Shown: positions 8,341 to 16,630 of the stretch, in pieces
Layout: every line of letters begins with the position of its first letter
Position numbering within the stretch: the first letter of the stretch is position 1
Assembly: GCA_002430545.1 (NCBI GenBank)
Contig: DJCM01000002.1
Location: forward strand, 48,040-71,349
From: Flavobacteriaceae bacterium UBA5950
GTDB taxonomy: Bacteria; Bacteroidota; Bacteroidia; Flavobacteriales; Flavobacteriaceae
Direction: 5' to 3'
Length of the DNA: 23,310 nt
Made by a program: the position numbers and the translations under genes
The notes under the pieces: model-generated
The model's input: the letters and a program-made list of their open reading frames with translations, nothing else
Databases searched by the model: none
What the model was told of the DNA's origin: nothing

Positions 8341-9429
8341 TCAGCTTTTTTGAGGATCGTAAAGATCCCTCAAATTGTTACCAATGATCATAAAAGAACT
8401 CACTAAAATCATGATTGCTAGACCTGGAATCAATGCCAAATAAGGTTTTCCCATGACCAGAAATTGATAATGATCCTTAATCATTGTGCCCCAGCTCGGT
8501 ATGGGCGGTTGAACACCTATCCCCAAAAAACTCAACCCACTTTCGATGAGTATCGCAGCTGCAAAATTGGAAGCAGTTATCACTGCCAATGGCCCAAAAG
8601 CATTGGGGAGGATGTGACCAAAAAGAGTGCGAAATGATGAAAACCCAAGCACTTGCGTAGCAATGACATATTGACGATTCTTGATGCTCATCACTTGACC
8701 CCTGACAATACGAGCCACTTCAACCCACATTGTCAACCCAACAGCGATAAAGACTTGCCAGAATCCTTTCCCCAATGCAACAGAAATTGCTATGACAAGT
8801 AGTAAAGTTGGAATTGACCATGTGACATTAATAACCCACATGACTGCTTTGTCAATATTGCCCCCATAAAAACCCCCCAAACTACCGATGATAATGCCAA
8901 TAATCAAAGAAATAAAGACTGAAATCAAACCAATAGATAGGGAAATTCGCGTGCCAACCAACAATCGACTCAATACATCTCGTCCAAACAAATCGGTTCC
9001 CAATAAGAATCTACGGTTTGAAATATGCTGATCAACGATTTCCGAAGCTGATGTCAACGCACCAAAAGAGGAGGTAGAAAACCACTCTCTTTGTCCTGGA
9101 GAATCAAAATTGTAGTGTTCTATCCATATGCCATTTTCCCCTATTTCATAAGAAGATATTGGATACTGAATAGCAGGGTCAGGATTTCCAAGTAATAAGG
9201 TATAAAAGCTGCTGACCTCTTTGTCTTTCGTAGAAGGAATACTCAGCATTTTGACCTCAAACCCAGGGGATTGCGAATGAATAGAGAGGTGCATTTGATT
9301 TGCATTGACCGAATTGTCTGGCACAATGACATAGGCAAAAACAGAAATGATGGCGCAGATGATGATTACCCCAAGAGCAAGATAGCCTCCCAGATCATAT
9401 AAAAACGCTCTGTTGGTTGTGTTTTGCAA
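8341..9429 (-). CDS. DppC/OppC-type ABC transporter permease, TTG start
   Basis: Inner-membrane permease of the oligo/dipeptide ABC transporter family, 362 residues. An N-terminal membrane segment (about 13-35) is followed by a periplasmic stretch. Then come the family signature LLGTDLFGRDVLSRLL and five further membrane segments. The ATPase-docking EAA loop lies around VLGFSSFRTLFGHILPN, and GLSFLGIGVQPPIPSWG follows it. No ATG is available: 12 bases after the prc stop a TTG opens the frame, and the first methionine (about residue 46) would delete the first membrane segment, so the TTG at 9427-9429 is the likely start. The gene follows prc closely and is probably co-transcribed. No partner permease, ATPase or binding protein is nearby, so the substrate cannot be named. 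Confidence 0.9.
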   Translation of the reverse strand: MQNTTNRAFLYDLGGYLALGVIIICAIISVFAYVIVPDNSVNANQMHLSIHSQSPGFEVKMLSIPSTKDKEVSSFYTLLLGNPDPAIQYPISSYEIGENGIWIEHYNFDSPGQREWFSTSSFGALTSASEIVDQHISNRRFLLGTDLFGRDVLSRLLVGTRISLSIGLISVFISLIIGIIIGSLGGFYGGNIDKAVMWVINVTWSIPTLLLVIAISVALGKGFWQVFIAVGLTMWVEVARIVRGQVMSIKNRQYVIATQVLGFSSFRTLFGHILPNAFGPLAVITASNFAAAILIESGLSFLGIGVQPPIPSWGTMIKDHYQFLVMGKPYLALIPGLAIMILVSSFMIIGNNLRDLYDPQKS

Positions 9430-9441
9430 TCGTTTTTTGGT

Positions 9442-11577
9442 TTATTTTCTGGCGAGTGGCTCTTGTTGATAAATCCCAACTTTGAGATCCTGTAGGATAT
9501 TCACTGCTTCCTCTACATAAAAATCTTTCGATAAGTTTGAAAACCAGCGTTCTCTTTTTTCTAAAAAGATATCGTCCTCTGAAATACGTTTTTGATCAGC
9601 TGGAGAGATGGTAAAATCTAGATTGTTGTCGTACTCTTCTACTGCATCAAATCGATCTGCATAAGTTCGATCAGACTCAATTTTTGAAACGTATTCTTGA
9701 TAATTCAAAGCAATTGTATTGTCGTTTTGACGCTGCTCAATCCACTTTGCATCTTGGTCAACAAGGTTAAAAATGGGGTGGTCGTTGACTCTATCTTGGC
9801 TCTGTTTTATGACTTCATCATAATTCAGGTAGCCATTCCATTTTGTATAGACCAAGGGGCTTATACGATCCCATCTCATGGGGTTGTCTTCATCTCTTTC
9901 GCCAACATCGACATATCGATATCGGTCTGGAGTAATCACATCACTTTTTACCCCCTCAAGTTGGGTCGAACCACCATTGATTCTATAAAACTTATCTGTT
10001 GTAATTTTTAAAGCCCCAAGATTACCATAGGTGCTATTGGAAAGGAAACGATTGAGATCAACCACATTCTGTACTGTTCCTTTGCCAAAAGTTTGCTCGC
10101 TGCCAATCACAATGGCGCGTTCATAATCTTGCATTGCTGCAGCCAAGATTTCAGAGGCAGAAGCAGATAGTTCATTCACAAGAATGACCATTGGTCCGTT
10201 CCACAATGTTTTCCCATCTCGATCTCGCAAAACTTCTGTTTTGCTCACTGTTGACTTGACCTGTACAATAGGACCTTCGTCAATAAAAAGACCTGCAATA
10301 TCAACCACAGTTTGAAGTGAACCTCCTCCATTGTTTCTTAAATCAATGATAAGGCCTCCAACGCCTGCCTCTTTTAGGTTGATCACCTCTTGCTCAACGT
10401 CGTGTGCAGCATTTCTTTCTTTGTAACTTTTAAAGTCAACATAAAATTTTGGGAGGTGAATAAGACCATATTTTTGGTCTTGTAGATTGATAACTGTTGA
10501 CCTTGCATAAGACTCCTCAAGAACAACCAAATCTCTTTTCACAGGGATTGTTTCTATATTTCCATCAACTTTCTTGACAGTCAAATACACCATTGATCCC
10601 TTAGGACCTTTGATCAGTTTTATCGCATCATCTAGGCGCATAGCACGAATATCAACAGCATCTCCATCTTCCTGTCGCACCAACTGGATTTCATCTCCTA
10701 CTTCCATCAACTGATCGCGCCAAAGTGGCCCCCCTACAATGATGTCAACTACTTTGATTGCTTGGTTTCGTTTTGAAAGTCGTGCACCAATTCCTTCAAA
10801 CTTCCCAGACATGCTCATGTCAAATCGATCTTTGTCATCAGGGTTGAAATAATTTGTGTGAGGATCAAATTGTAAGACAAATGAGTTGATATAGATATCA
10901 AACCAGTCTTTACGTTCCAATTCATTCATCAAGTCAAAGAAATCTTCCATGTTCTCACGAGTGGTTGTTCGTGCTTCAGCCTCCAACTCCATCCACGAAG
11001 ATGAAAGGTATGCTGGTGTTGTTTCGTCATTGTTTTCTGCCTCTTGCACTTTGTCGTACAACACGCTCAGGGTGGATAATTTTAGCTGTTTTCTCCACTT
11101 TTCAGATCTTGCTTTTTGAGATAATGGATAAAGATGCTCGTCATAATCTGTATCGAATCCTTCTTCTTTCTCAAAATCAAAAGGACTAGACAACAGAGAA
11201 CCATAGAGGCTTTCTACTTCATTCATGCGAAGAATAAGTCTTTGATAAGTCAAATCAAAAAATGTTAAGTCTAATTCTCTAATTTGATCATCAATCTGAT
11301 ACATATATTTCGAGAACTCTCTGTAATCGCTTTGAAGAAAATATCTTTTTTGACCATCAATACTCTCTAAATAGGTGTGAAAAACTTGTTCAGACATATC
11401 ATCGTTCAAAGATTTGACGTCGTAATGACCACGCTGAATCACATGTGAAATCAACTCGATGAGAATGCGATCTTTATCATTGCTGACAAATTCCTTTTTT
11501 AAAGGGTTGGAGGTTGCTGTGAATAGGTACAAAACAACAGCAACAGCAAAAATCAAATAAGAGGCATTCTTTTTCAT
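9442..11577 (-). CDS. prc: Tail-specific / carboxy-terminal processing protease (S41A)
   Basis: A periplasmic Prc/Tsp protease that degrades or trims proteins from their C-terminus. The 711 residues compare with 682 in E. coli. A signal anchor covers about 7-23, followed by the long N-terminal helical domain. A PDZ domain (about 255-345) includes GKFEGIGARLS. The S41 core has LIIDLRNNGGGSL (409-421). The nucleophile lies in the SASASE box (471-476, probably S473), with the general-base lysine K499 in TFGKGTVQ. The start is the ATG at 11575-11577. A near-consensus -7 element (TACTTTGA on the minus strand, 11616-11623, one T short of TAnnTTTG) lies in the 116-base divergent gap shared with surE. 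Intact. Confidence 0.95.
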   Translation of the reverse strand: MKKNASYLIFAVAVVLYLFTATSNPLKKEFVSNDKDRILIELISHVIQRGHYDVKSLNDDMSEQVFHTYLESIDGQKRYFLQSDYREFSKYMYQIDDQIRELDLTFFDLTYQRLILRMNEVESLYGSLLSSPFDFEKEEGFDTDYDEHLYPLSQKARSEKWRKQLKLSTLSVLYDKVQEAENNDETTPAYLSSSWMELEAEARTTTRENMEDFFDLMNELERKDWFDIYINSFVLQFDPHTNYFNPDDKDRFDMSMSGKFEGIGARLSKRNQAIKVVDIIVGGPLWRDQLMEVGDEIQLVRQEDGDAVDIRAMRLDDAIKLIKGPKGSMVYLTVKKVDGNIETIPVKRDLVVLEESYARSTVINLQDQKYGLIHLPKFYVDFKSYKERNAAHDVEQEVINLKEAGVGGLIIDLRNNGGGSLQTVVDIAGLFIDEGPIVQVKSTVSKTEVLRDRDGKTLWNGPMVILVNELSASASEILAAAMQDYERAIVIGSEQTFGKGTVQNVVDLNRFLSNSTYGNLGALKITTDKFYRINGGSTQLEGVKSDVITPDRYRYVDVGERDEDNPMRWDRISPLVYTKWNGYLNYDEVIKQSQDRVNDHPIFNLVDQDAKWIEQRQNDNTIALNYQEYVSKIESDRTYADRFDAVEEYDNNLDFTISPADQKRISEDDIFLEKRERWFSNLSKDFYVEEAVNILQDLKVGIYQQEPLARK

Positions 11578-11667
11578 TTCAATCTATTGAGGACTTACGA
11601 ATATATAGATAATATTCAAAGTATGAAAATATCAAGTTTATTGGTCGGAAAGGCAAATTGAAATCTG

Positions 11668-11675
11668 TATTTTTG
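11668..11675 (+). promoter_or_regulatory. Bacteroidota-type -7 element for surE
   Basis: TATTTTTG is an exact TAnnTTTG match, 18 bases before the surE ATG. A TTGG at 11641-11644 could be the -33 element, at the long end of the usual spacing (23 bases between). It sits in the divergent gap opposite prc. Confidence 0.5.
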
Positions 11676-11693
11676 TGAAAACAGACATCCGTA

Positions 11694-12464
11694 ATGAGCA
11701 GTAAACCATTGATTCTTGTCACAAATGACGATGGCATAAGTGCCCCTGGGCTTCGTACCCTTGTTCAAATTATGAATACCATTGGTGATGTGGTTGTGGT
11801 TGCTCCCGATAGCCCACAATCTGGAATGGGTCATGCAATCACTATCAATAGCACCTTGCGATGCACCAAAGTAAAACTCGATGATGGGCCTCAAGAGGAG
11901 TACTCTTGTTCGGGCACACCAGCTGATTGTGTAAAACTTGGTGTTCATGAAATTCTGAAACGAAAGCCAGATTTATGTGTTTCTGGTATTAATCATGGAT
12001 CAAACGCAGCGATTAATGTCATTTATTCTGGAACGATGAGTGCTGCTATTGAAGCTGGAATCGAAGGAATTCCAGCGATAGGTTTTTCTTTGCTCGATTA
12101 TGCTTGGGATGCCGATTTTGATTCTCTGACAAGTTTTGTCAAAAAAATAACCAAATCGGCACTACAAAATAAAATCCCAGAAAGTACAGTACTCAATGTC
12201 AATTTCCCCAAACGAAAAAAAGGTGAGATCAAAGGAATCAAGATTTGTCGACAGGCAAATGCCTATTGGATTGAAGAATTCGACAAACGCCAAGACCCCA
12301 TGGGAAAAGAATATTATTGGATGACTGGCGCCTTTATCAATGATGACAAAGGGGAAGATACTGATATCTGGGCACTCGAAAATGGGTATATTTCAGTGGT
12401 TCCAACTCATTTTGACCTCACTGCACATCATCATATTCAAAAACTCAACTCATGGGCCTTTTAA
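11694..12464 (+). CDS. surE: 5'/3'-nucleotidase SurE
   Basis: A divalent-metal-dependent phosphatase acting on nucleoside 5'- and 3'-monophosphates in the cytosol. The 256 residues carry the metal-binding LVTNDDGISAPG (D12, D13), then S43 in APDSPQSGMGHAI. SGTPADCVKLG and N100 in SGINHGSNAA complete the active site of the family. YSGTMSAAIEA follows. It heads a compact operon with the small membrane gene, lpxB and the NlpC/P60 gene. Its last 13 bases overlap the next start (12452-12464). Gene order surE-lpxB next to prc is frequent in Flavobacteriales. Confidence 0.97.
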   Translation: MSSKPLILVTNDDGISAPGLRTLVQIMNTIGDVVVVAPDSPQSGMGHAITINSTLRCTKVKLDDGPQEEYSCSGTPADCVKLGVHEILKRKPDLCVSGINHGSNAAINVIYSGTMSAAIEAGIEGIPAIGFSLLDYAWDADFDSLTSFVKKITKSALQNKIPESTVLNVNFPKRKKGEIKGIKICRQANAYWIEEFDKRQDPMGKEYYWMTGAFINDDKGEDTDIWALENGYISVVPTHFDLTAHHHIQKLNSWAF

Positions 12465-12748
12465 AGAAAATCAGTTCTGGCTTGTTGGGATGGCTTATTG
12501 GTTTGGCGATGCCTTTTGGCATGCTTTTACTTTTGGTCGAATTTTCGGCTGATGGCAATGCCTTGGATACAATCCCCATCCTCTATGCATACGACGAACT
12601 AGGCATTTGGATAACGATGGCTTTACTTCCCAATCTTTTTTTCTTTTGGTGGTGGATTCAAAAAAAGAACACGCGTGCTGCCCAATCCATACTTGGAGCA
12701 ACCATTTTTTGGGCCTTTGTTAGTCTGTTGTTAAAATTTGGTACATGA
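12452..12748 (+). CDS. Small hydrophobic membrane protein, function unknown
   Basis: I do not recognise a named family. The 98 residues hold three probable membrane segments: about 9-28 (LLGWLIGLAMPFGMLLLL), 52-71 (WITMALLPNLFFFWWWI) and 79-95. A lysine-rich linker (QKKNTRAA) lies between the second and third. The N-terminus is short and basic. It is tightly embedded: the start overlaps surE by 13 bases and the stop overlaps lpxB by 4 (ATGA, 12745-12748), so it is almost certainly translated. The position beside lpxB suggests an envelope role, but nothing in the sequence fixes one. Confidence 0.85.
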   Translation: MGLLKKISSGLLGWLIGLAMPFGMLLLLVEFSADGNALDTIPILYAYDELGIWITMALLPNLFFFWWWIQKKNTRAAQSILGATIFWAFVSLLLKFGT

Positions 12749-13857
12749 GATACTACCTAATTGCTGGCGAGGCCTCTGGAGATTTGCATGGTGCCAATTT
12801 AATTGCTGCATTACAACAAAATGACGATTCAGCAGTGCTTCGTGCTTGGGGTGGAAATAAGATGCAGGAACAAGGTGCGCAAATCGTAAAACACTACAAA
12901 CATCTTGCTTTTATGGGGTTTTGGGAGGTGCTCAAAAATATAAGAACCATCTTGGCAAACGTTTCCTTTTGCAAGAAAGATATTCTCAACTTCAAACCAG
13001 ATGCATTGGTCTTAATCGACTACCCTGGCTTTAATATGATCATCGCAAAATGGGCCATCAAATTGGGGATACCAGTGCACTATTACATATTACCACAGGC
13101 TTGGGCATGGAAAGAAAATCGTGTGAAAAAATTGGCGAAACACACCAACTTTCGATATGTGATCTTGCCTTTTGAAGTTGATTTTTTTGATCAAAAACAT
13201 AAGCTCAGTATTGACTTTGTTGGACACCCACTCATCGACGAGCTGTTTGCAATTCCAGACTTGGAGGAAGATGCATTTAGAGCACAGTTGAGTATTCCAA
13301 ACAACCAAAAAGTAATTGCGTTATTACCAGGCAGTCGAAAGCAAGAAATCAATAAAATACTCCAAGTGATGGCGAGCGTCATTGACGCCTTTCCAAACCA
13401 TCGCTTTGTTATTGCTGGCACATCAAACATTGATAAATCACTCTACCAACGTTTTGCGCCAAATGTAGATGTTGTGATGGATCGAACCTATGACGTTTTA
13501 CGCATAGCTCAAGCAGCCATTGTTACCAGCGGAACAGCTACTTTGGAAACAGCACTGCTCAAAATCCCTCAAATCGTTTGTTATAAAACGAGCCCTTTGA
13601 GCTTTGCCATTGCAAAGCGAATTGTCAAACTTCCATTTGTTTCACTAGTCAATCTCATTGCAGGTCGCTTGCTTGTGGAAGAGCTGATTCAAAAGGATTG
13701 CAATACGTTTGCCTTGACAGATGCATTACAAGATGTCCTATCTCCCAGTGGCAGAAAAAAGGTGTTGTCTGGATATGACGATCTAATTCAAAAATTAGGA
13801 GGTAGAGGAGCAAGTGAAAAGGTTGCCAAACTCATTTACAAACGAACGCATGCGTAA
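12745..13857 (+). CDS. lpxB: Lipid-A-disaccharide synthase
   Basis: A family GT19 glycosyltransferase that joins UDP-2,3-diacylglucosamine to lipid X to form the lipid A disaccharide at the inner membrane. The 370 residues carry the N-terminal GEASGDLHGANL (8-19) and YYILPQAWAWKENRV. FVGHPLIDE, LLPGSRKQEI and the donor-site IVTSGTATLETALL follow. The C-terminal motif SLVNLIAGRLLVEELIQ is also present. It overlaps the preceding small membrane gene by 4 bases and the following lipoprotein gene by 8. Its presence shows that the organism makes lipopolysaccharide-type lipid A. Confidence 0.97.
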   Translation: MRYYLIAGEASGDLHGANLIAALQQNDDSAVLRAWGGNKMQEQGAQIVKHYKHLAFMGFWEVLKNIRTILANVSFCKKDILNFKPDALVLIDYPGFNMIIAKWAIKLGIPVHYYILPQAWAWKENRVKKLAKHTNFRYVILPFEVDFFDQKHKLSIDFVGHPLIDELFAIPDLEEDAFRAQLSIPNNQKVIALLPGSRKQEINKILQVMASVIDAFPNHRFVIAGTSNIDKSLYQRFAPNVDVVMDRTYDVLRIAQAAIVTSGTATLETALLKIPQIVCYKTSPLSFAIAKRIVKLPFVSLVNLIAGRLLVEELIQKDCNTFALTDALQDVLSPSGRKKVLSGYDDLIQKLGGRGASEKVAKLIYKRTHA

Positions 13858-14311
13858 GCTCATTTCTTTTGTTGCCATCGCAGTTCTCGCTACAAGTTGT
13901 GTGGTATTTAAAGGTGAAAAAAAATTAAAACCACGAGATGGCGTTGTTTTATATGCAAAGGAGTATATGGGTACTCCATATCTTTTGGGTGGCAACAACA
14001 CTCGCGGAATTGATTGTTCTGGACTGATTCACAACGCATTTAAAAAGCAAGGTATTCGTGTGTCAAGAACTGTTGACCTTTTGCGTAAAGAGGGAAAACG
14101 TATTTCGATTGATCGTGCAAAACCAGGAGATATACTCTTTTTTAGAACCTCCAAAAAGCGAAAGCTCACCCATGCAGGTATCGTTGTTGGACGTAAAAGA
14201 GATGTCCCTCTATTCATTCATGCCTCATCTTCAAGAGGGGTAATCATTTCTTCAATGAACGAAGGCTATTGGAACAAAGCCTACGCACAAACACGAAGAT
14301 TGATTCGCTAA
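13850..14311 (+). CDS. NlpC/P60 (C40) family lipoprotein, probable wall endopeptidase
   Basis: A probable cysteine peptidase that cuts peptide stems of peptidoglycan. Although the frame opens at a GTG at 13814, the ATG at 13850 is preferred. It gives a clean lipoprotein signal with lipobox LATSC (C17) and the 8-base overlap ATGCGTAA with the lpxB stop. The 153-residue product has the NlpC/P60 triad region: C56 in GIDCSGL, H108 in LTHAGIV and H124 in LFIHASSS, plus KPGDILFF. The protein is short, essentially one catalytic domain with no SH3 or LysM modules. It should be anchored to a membrane by its lipid. Confidence 0.93.
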   Translation: MRKLISFVAIAVLATSCVVFKGEKKLKPRDGVVLYAKEYMGTPYLLGGNNTRGIDCSGLIHNAFKKQGIRVSRTVDLLRKEGKRISIDRAKPGDILFFRTSKKRKLTHAGIVVGRKRDVPLFIHASSSRGVIISSMNEGYWNKAYAQTRRLIR

Positions 14312-14385
14312 CATTTCCTATCTTTCAAGCATGTCCCCACTTGCTTACTGTACGCTTTGGTTTGTCGCATATGGAAGCAACTTCA

Positions 14386-14438
14386 AAAATTGTATTGATC
14401 AGTGGAAAAAACCTAAGAATCAAATGGAATACAATTTT
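14386..14438. repeat. 11-bp inverted repeat in the convergent gap
   Basis: AAAATTGTATT (14386-14396) is perfectly inverted at 14428-14438, with a 31-base spacer. It lies in the 157-base interval between the convergent NlpC/P60 and thioredoxin genes. It is AT-only apart from one G/C pair and no T tract follows, so it is a weak hairpin rather than a proper terminator. I see nothing else in this interval. Confidence 0.3.
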
Positions 14439-14468
14439 ATGATACCTCAATAGAGGGAGCGTTCATCC

Positions 14469-15005
14469 TCAACCTTTGAATTGAGCAGTGAAGTTCTTGT
14501 AGTAATTGGTGAAATCTTCCTGTGACTTAAATTTTTTATAATCGTTGGATGAAAATAGCTTTAGATAAAATTCCATTTGCTGCACATTGTGATAGCCAAC
14601 AATAGGAGCAATATAATTGGCATTCTCATCAAAGAAAGCCACTGTTGGATAGCCAGTAATACCTAGATATGCAGTGAACTGATGCCGAGCATTTCTTCCC
14701 TTTCGGTTTGGGTCATATCTAGGGTTTTCAAAACGATTTCCATTGAAATTCACCTCCTCTTTGCCCTCAGCATTAAATTTTACAGGATAATAATTTTGAT
14801 TGATAAAGGCACTGATTTCAGCATTTCCAAAGGTGTTTTTGTCGAGGAGTTTACAAGGTCCACACCAGCTTGTATATACGTCAACAATGATTTTTTTGGG
14901 GTTTGATTTTTGAGCAGCCAAAGCCTCATCCATCGTCATCCAGTTGACTTGGGCATATGAAATGGTGCAACCAATAAAAAAAAGAATCAGACTACGTAAT
15001 TCCAT
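14469..15005 (-). CDS. Exported thioredoxin-fold protein
   Basis: Probable periplasmic thiol-disulfide protein of 178 residues. A signal peptide covers about 1-18 (MELRSLILFFIGCTISYA). The thioredoxin domain has the active site WCGPC (C48, C51) in VDVYTSWCGPCKLL and the cis-proline segment ITGYPTVAFFDENANYI. An insertion around FENPRYDPNRKGR separates the two halves of the fold. The start ATG lies inside the end of the peptide-transporter gene (14-base overlap, 14992-15005), so the two are co-translated. Whether it reduces, oxidises or serves cytochrome c maturation cannot be told from the sequence. Confidence 0.9.
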   Translation of the reverse strand: MELRSLILFFIGCTISYAQVNWMTMDEALAAQKSNPKKIIVDVYTSWCGPCKLLDKNTFGNAEISAFINQNYYPVKFNAEGKEEVNFNGNRFENPRYDPNRKGRNARHQFTAYLGITGYPTVAFFDENANYIAPIVGYHNVQQMEFYLKLFSSNDYKKFKSQEDFTNYYKNFTAQFKG

Positions 15006-16539
15006 GCATTTTTCGAATCAGAGTTTTATTTAGGATAAGCATCAGTACCCCTGCAAGCACAGGGACCGCAGTAAAAATAAGGAAGAAGTTAGATAAGCCA
15101 TAGGACTCTGAAATTGAGTCAATAAAACTACCTGTCCAACCCCCGAGGAAATTGGCAATTGCGCTACACACAAACCAAAATCCAAACATCAAACCAACCA
15201 ATCGTTTGGGAGCTAACTTGCTCACATAAGACAAGCCCACAGGAGAGATACAAAGCTCCCCCAAGGTGTGAAATAGGTATGCCAAAATCAGCCACGCAAT
15301 ACTCACACTTGCTGTGCTTGCACCCAGTGGAATGCCAGATGCCCCATAGGATAAAAAGGCAAATCCAAATCCGAGTAACATCAATCCTATGGCGAACTTA
15401 ACTGGCCCACTTGGATTGAGTGAAGAAGCCCATATTTTGGAAAAAATTGGTGCAAAAATAACAATAAAAAGTGAGTTGAGAACAGAAAACCAAGATGCTG
15501 GAATTTCACCAACATCAGAAGCAAACTCTCTATTGAGCATCCATATCACTATGCCCCAAATGATGGCAAAACTCAATCCTAAAAAGAAATTAGATAGTAT
15601 ATATTTCCCCAACATATTGCGAAACAATTCGTATAGGACATAAGTCAAGATTACCATTGGAACCAGGGTGATGATGGAGTTTACAATATTGAATGTTTTT
15701 GATGCAGTACCGACCAAATTTCTATCTGTATAGTCATTTGCAAATATGGTCATCGAGCCACCTGCTTGTTCGAAAGCCCACCAAAAGAAAATGGTGAATA
15801 GAGAGAAAACAACCACTACAAAAAGTCGATCATTTTCAGTTTTTTTAGGTACTGCTTCTTCTTCCGTCTCAATTTGCGTTTGCGCTAGGGCTTTTGGAGA
15901 CAAACCGATATTTCCAAATATTTTCTGGGCAAACCAAAATTGAAGCATTCCAAAAAACATAAAAACCCCAGCTAGACCAAAGCCTAAATGCCATCCAACC
16001 TTTTCGCCGATATATCCACAGAGCAAAATTCCTAGGAAAGCGCCAGCGTTGATACCCATATAAAAAATGGTATATCCCCCATCTTTACGAATATCACCAT
16101 CCTTGTATAATTGTCCAACAATTGATGAGATATTGGGTTTAAAAAATCCATTCCCAATGACCAAACAACTCAGACCAATGAAAAAGAATGTTGTGGAAAA
16201 AGTTTCCAATGCCATGGAGGCGTGACCAAGAGTCATGATGAAAGCACCTAAAACAGTTGCATTTCTGTACCCTAAAAACTTATCAGCAAAAAAACCCCCC
16301 AGTATAGGCGTTAAATACACCAACCCAGTGTACCATCCATATAAAGTCAATGCATCTTCTCTCTCCCAAGCCCAACCTTCATCGAGGATGGATGAGGTGA
16401 GAAATAACACTAAAATTGCACGCATACCGTAGTAGCTGAATCGCTCCCACATTTCTGTAAAAAACAATACAAATAACCCAACAGGGTGTCCAGCAATGGT
16501 TCTTTGATTGAGGGCGGATCCTCCAAATTGGTTTGACAT
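14992..16539 (-). CDS. Proton-dependent oligopeptide transporter (POT/PTR family)
   Basis: An inner-membrane major-facilitator symporter importing di- and tripeptides with protons; 515 residues with twelve or more membrane segments. The family's N-terminal ExxER proton-coupling motif is E29-M-W-E32-R33, in EMWERFSYYGMRAILVLFL. The PTR2 signature FYMGINAGAFLG is present. FWWAFEQAGGSMTIFAND and the C-terminal LCISPVGLSYVSKLAP are also typical. A charged cytoplasmic linker rich in Glu/Lys joins the two halves. It is transcribed divergently from HMG-CoA reductase across a 91-base gap and overlaps the thioredoxin gene at its 3' end. Confidence 0.95.
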   Translation of the reverse strand: MSNQFGGSALNQRTIAGHPVGLFVLFFTEMWERFSYYGMRAILVLFLTSSILDEGWAWEREDALTLYGWYTGLVYLTPILGGFFADKFLGYRNATVLGAFIMTLGHASMALETFSTTFFFIGLSCLVIGNGFFKPNISSIVGQLYKDGDIRKDGGYTIFYMGINAGAFLGILLCGYIGEKVGWHLGFGLAGVFMFFGMLQFWFAQKIFGNIGLSPKALAQTQIETEEEAVPKKTENDRLFVVVVFSLFTIFFWWAFEQAGGSMTIFANDYTDRNLVGTASKTFNIVNSIITLVPMVILTYVLYELFRNMLGKYILSNFFLGLSFAIIWGIVIWMLNREFASDVGEIPASWFSVLNSLFIVIFAPIFSKIWASSLNPSGPVKFAIGLMLLGFGFAFLSYGASGIPLGASTASVSIAWLILAYLFHTLGELCISPVGLSYVSKLAPKRLVGLMFGFWFVCSAIANFLGGWTGSFIDSISESYGLSNFFLIFTAVPVLAGVLMLILNKTLIRKMHGIT

Positions 16540-16618
16540 GATACCAAGGTTTTAGTTGAGATTTGCTAATATATGACTTTTCAATCATTCGCTGATTCTT
16601 TTAATATTCAAGATATCT

Positions 16619-16626
16619 TATCTTTA
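16619..16626 (+). promoter_or_regulatory. Possible -7 element for the HMG-CoA reductase operon
   Basis: TATCTTTA differs from the TAnnTTTG consensus only in its last base and lies 4 bases before the ATG at 16631. If used, the mRNA would be nearly leaderless. I see no good -33 element. This is a weak call. Confidence 0.28.
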
Positions 16627-16630
16627 CAGC

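Noticed and set aside
8346..8377. Hairpin TTGAGGATC / GATCCCTCAA near the end of the permease gene as a terminator for rodA or the permease
   Set aside because: The stem has a bulge and lies within permease codons. The only T run precedes it on the plus strand, and on the minus strand A follows, so neither strand has terminator polarity.
11616..11948. 110-codon minus-strand ORF crossing the prc/surE gap
   Set aside because: It runs antisense to the well-supported surE gene, shows no domain-like pattern, and surE has its own promoter element inside it.
13814..13849. GTG start for the NlpC/P60 protein
   Set aside because: It adds a polar N-terminus before the lipoprotein signal, whereas ATG 13850 gives a proper signal peptide and lipobox with a compact overlap.
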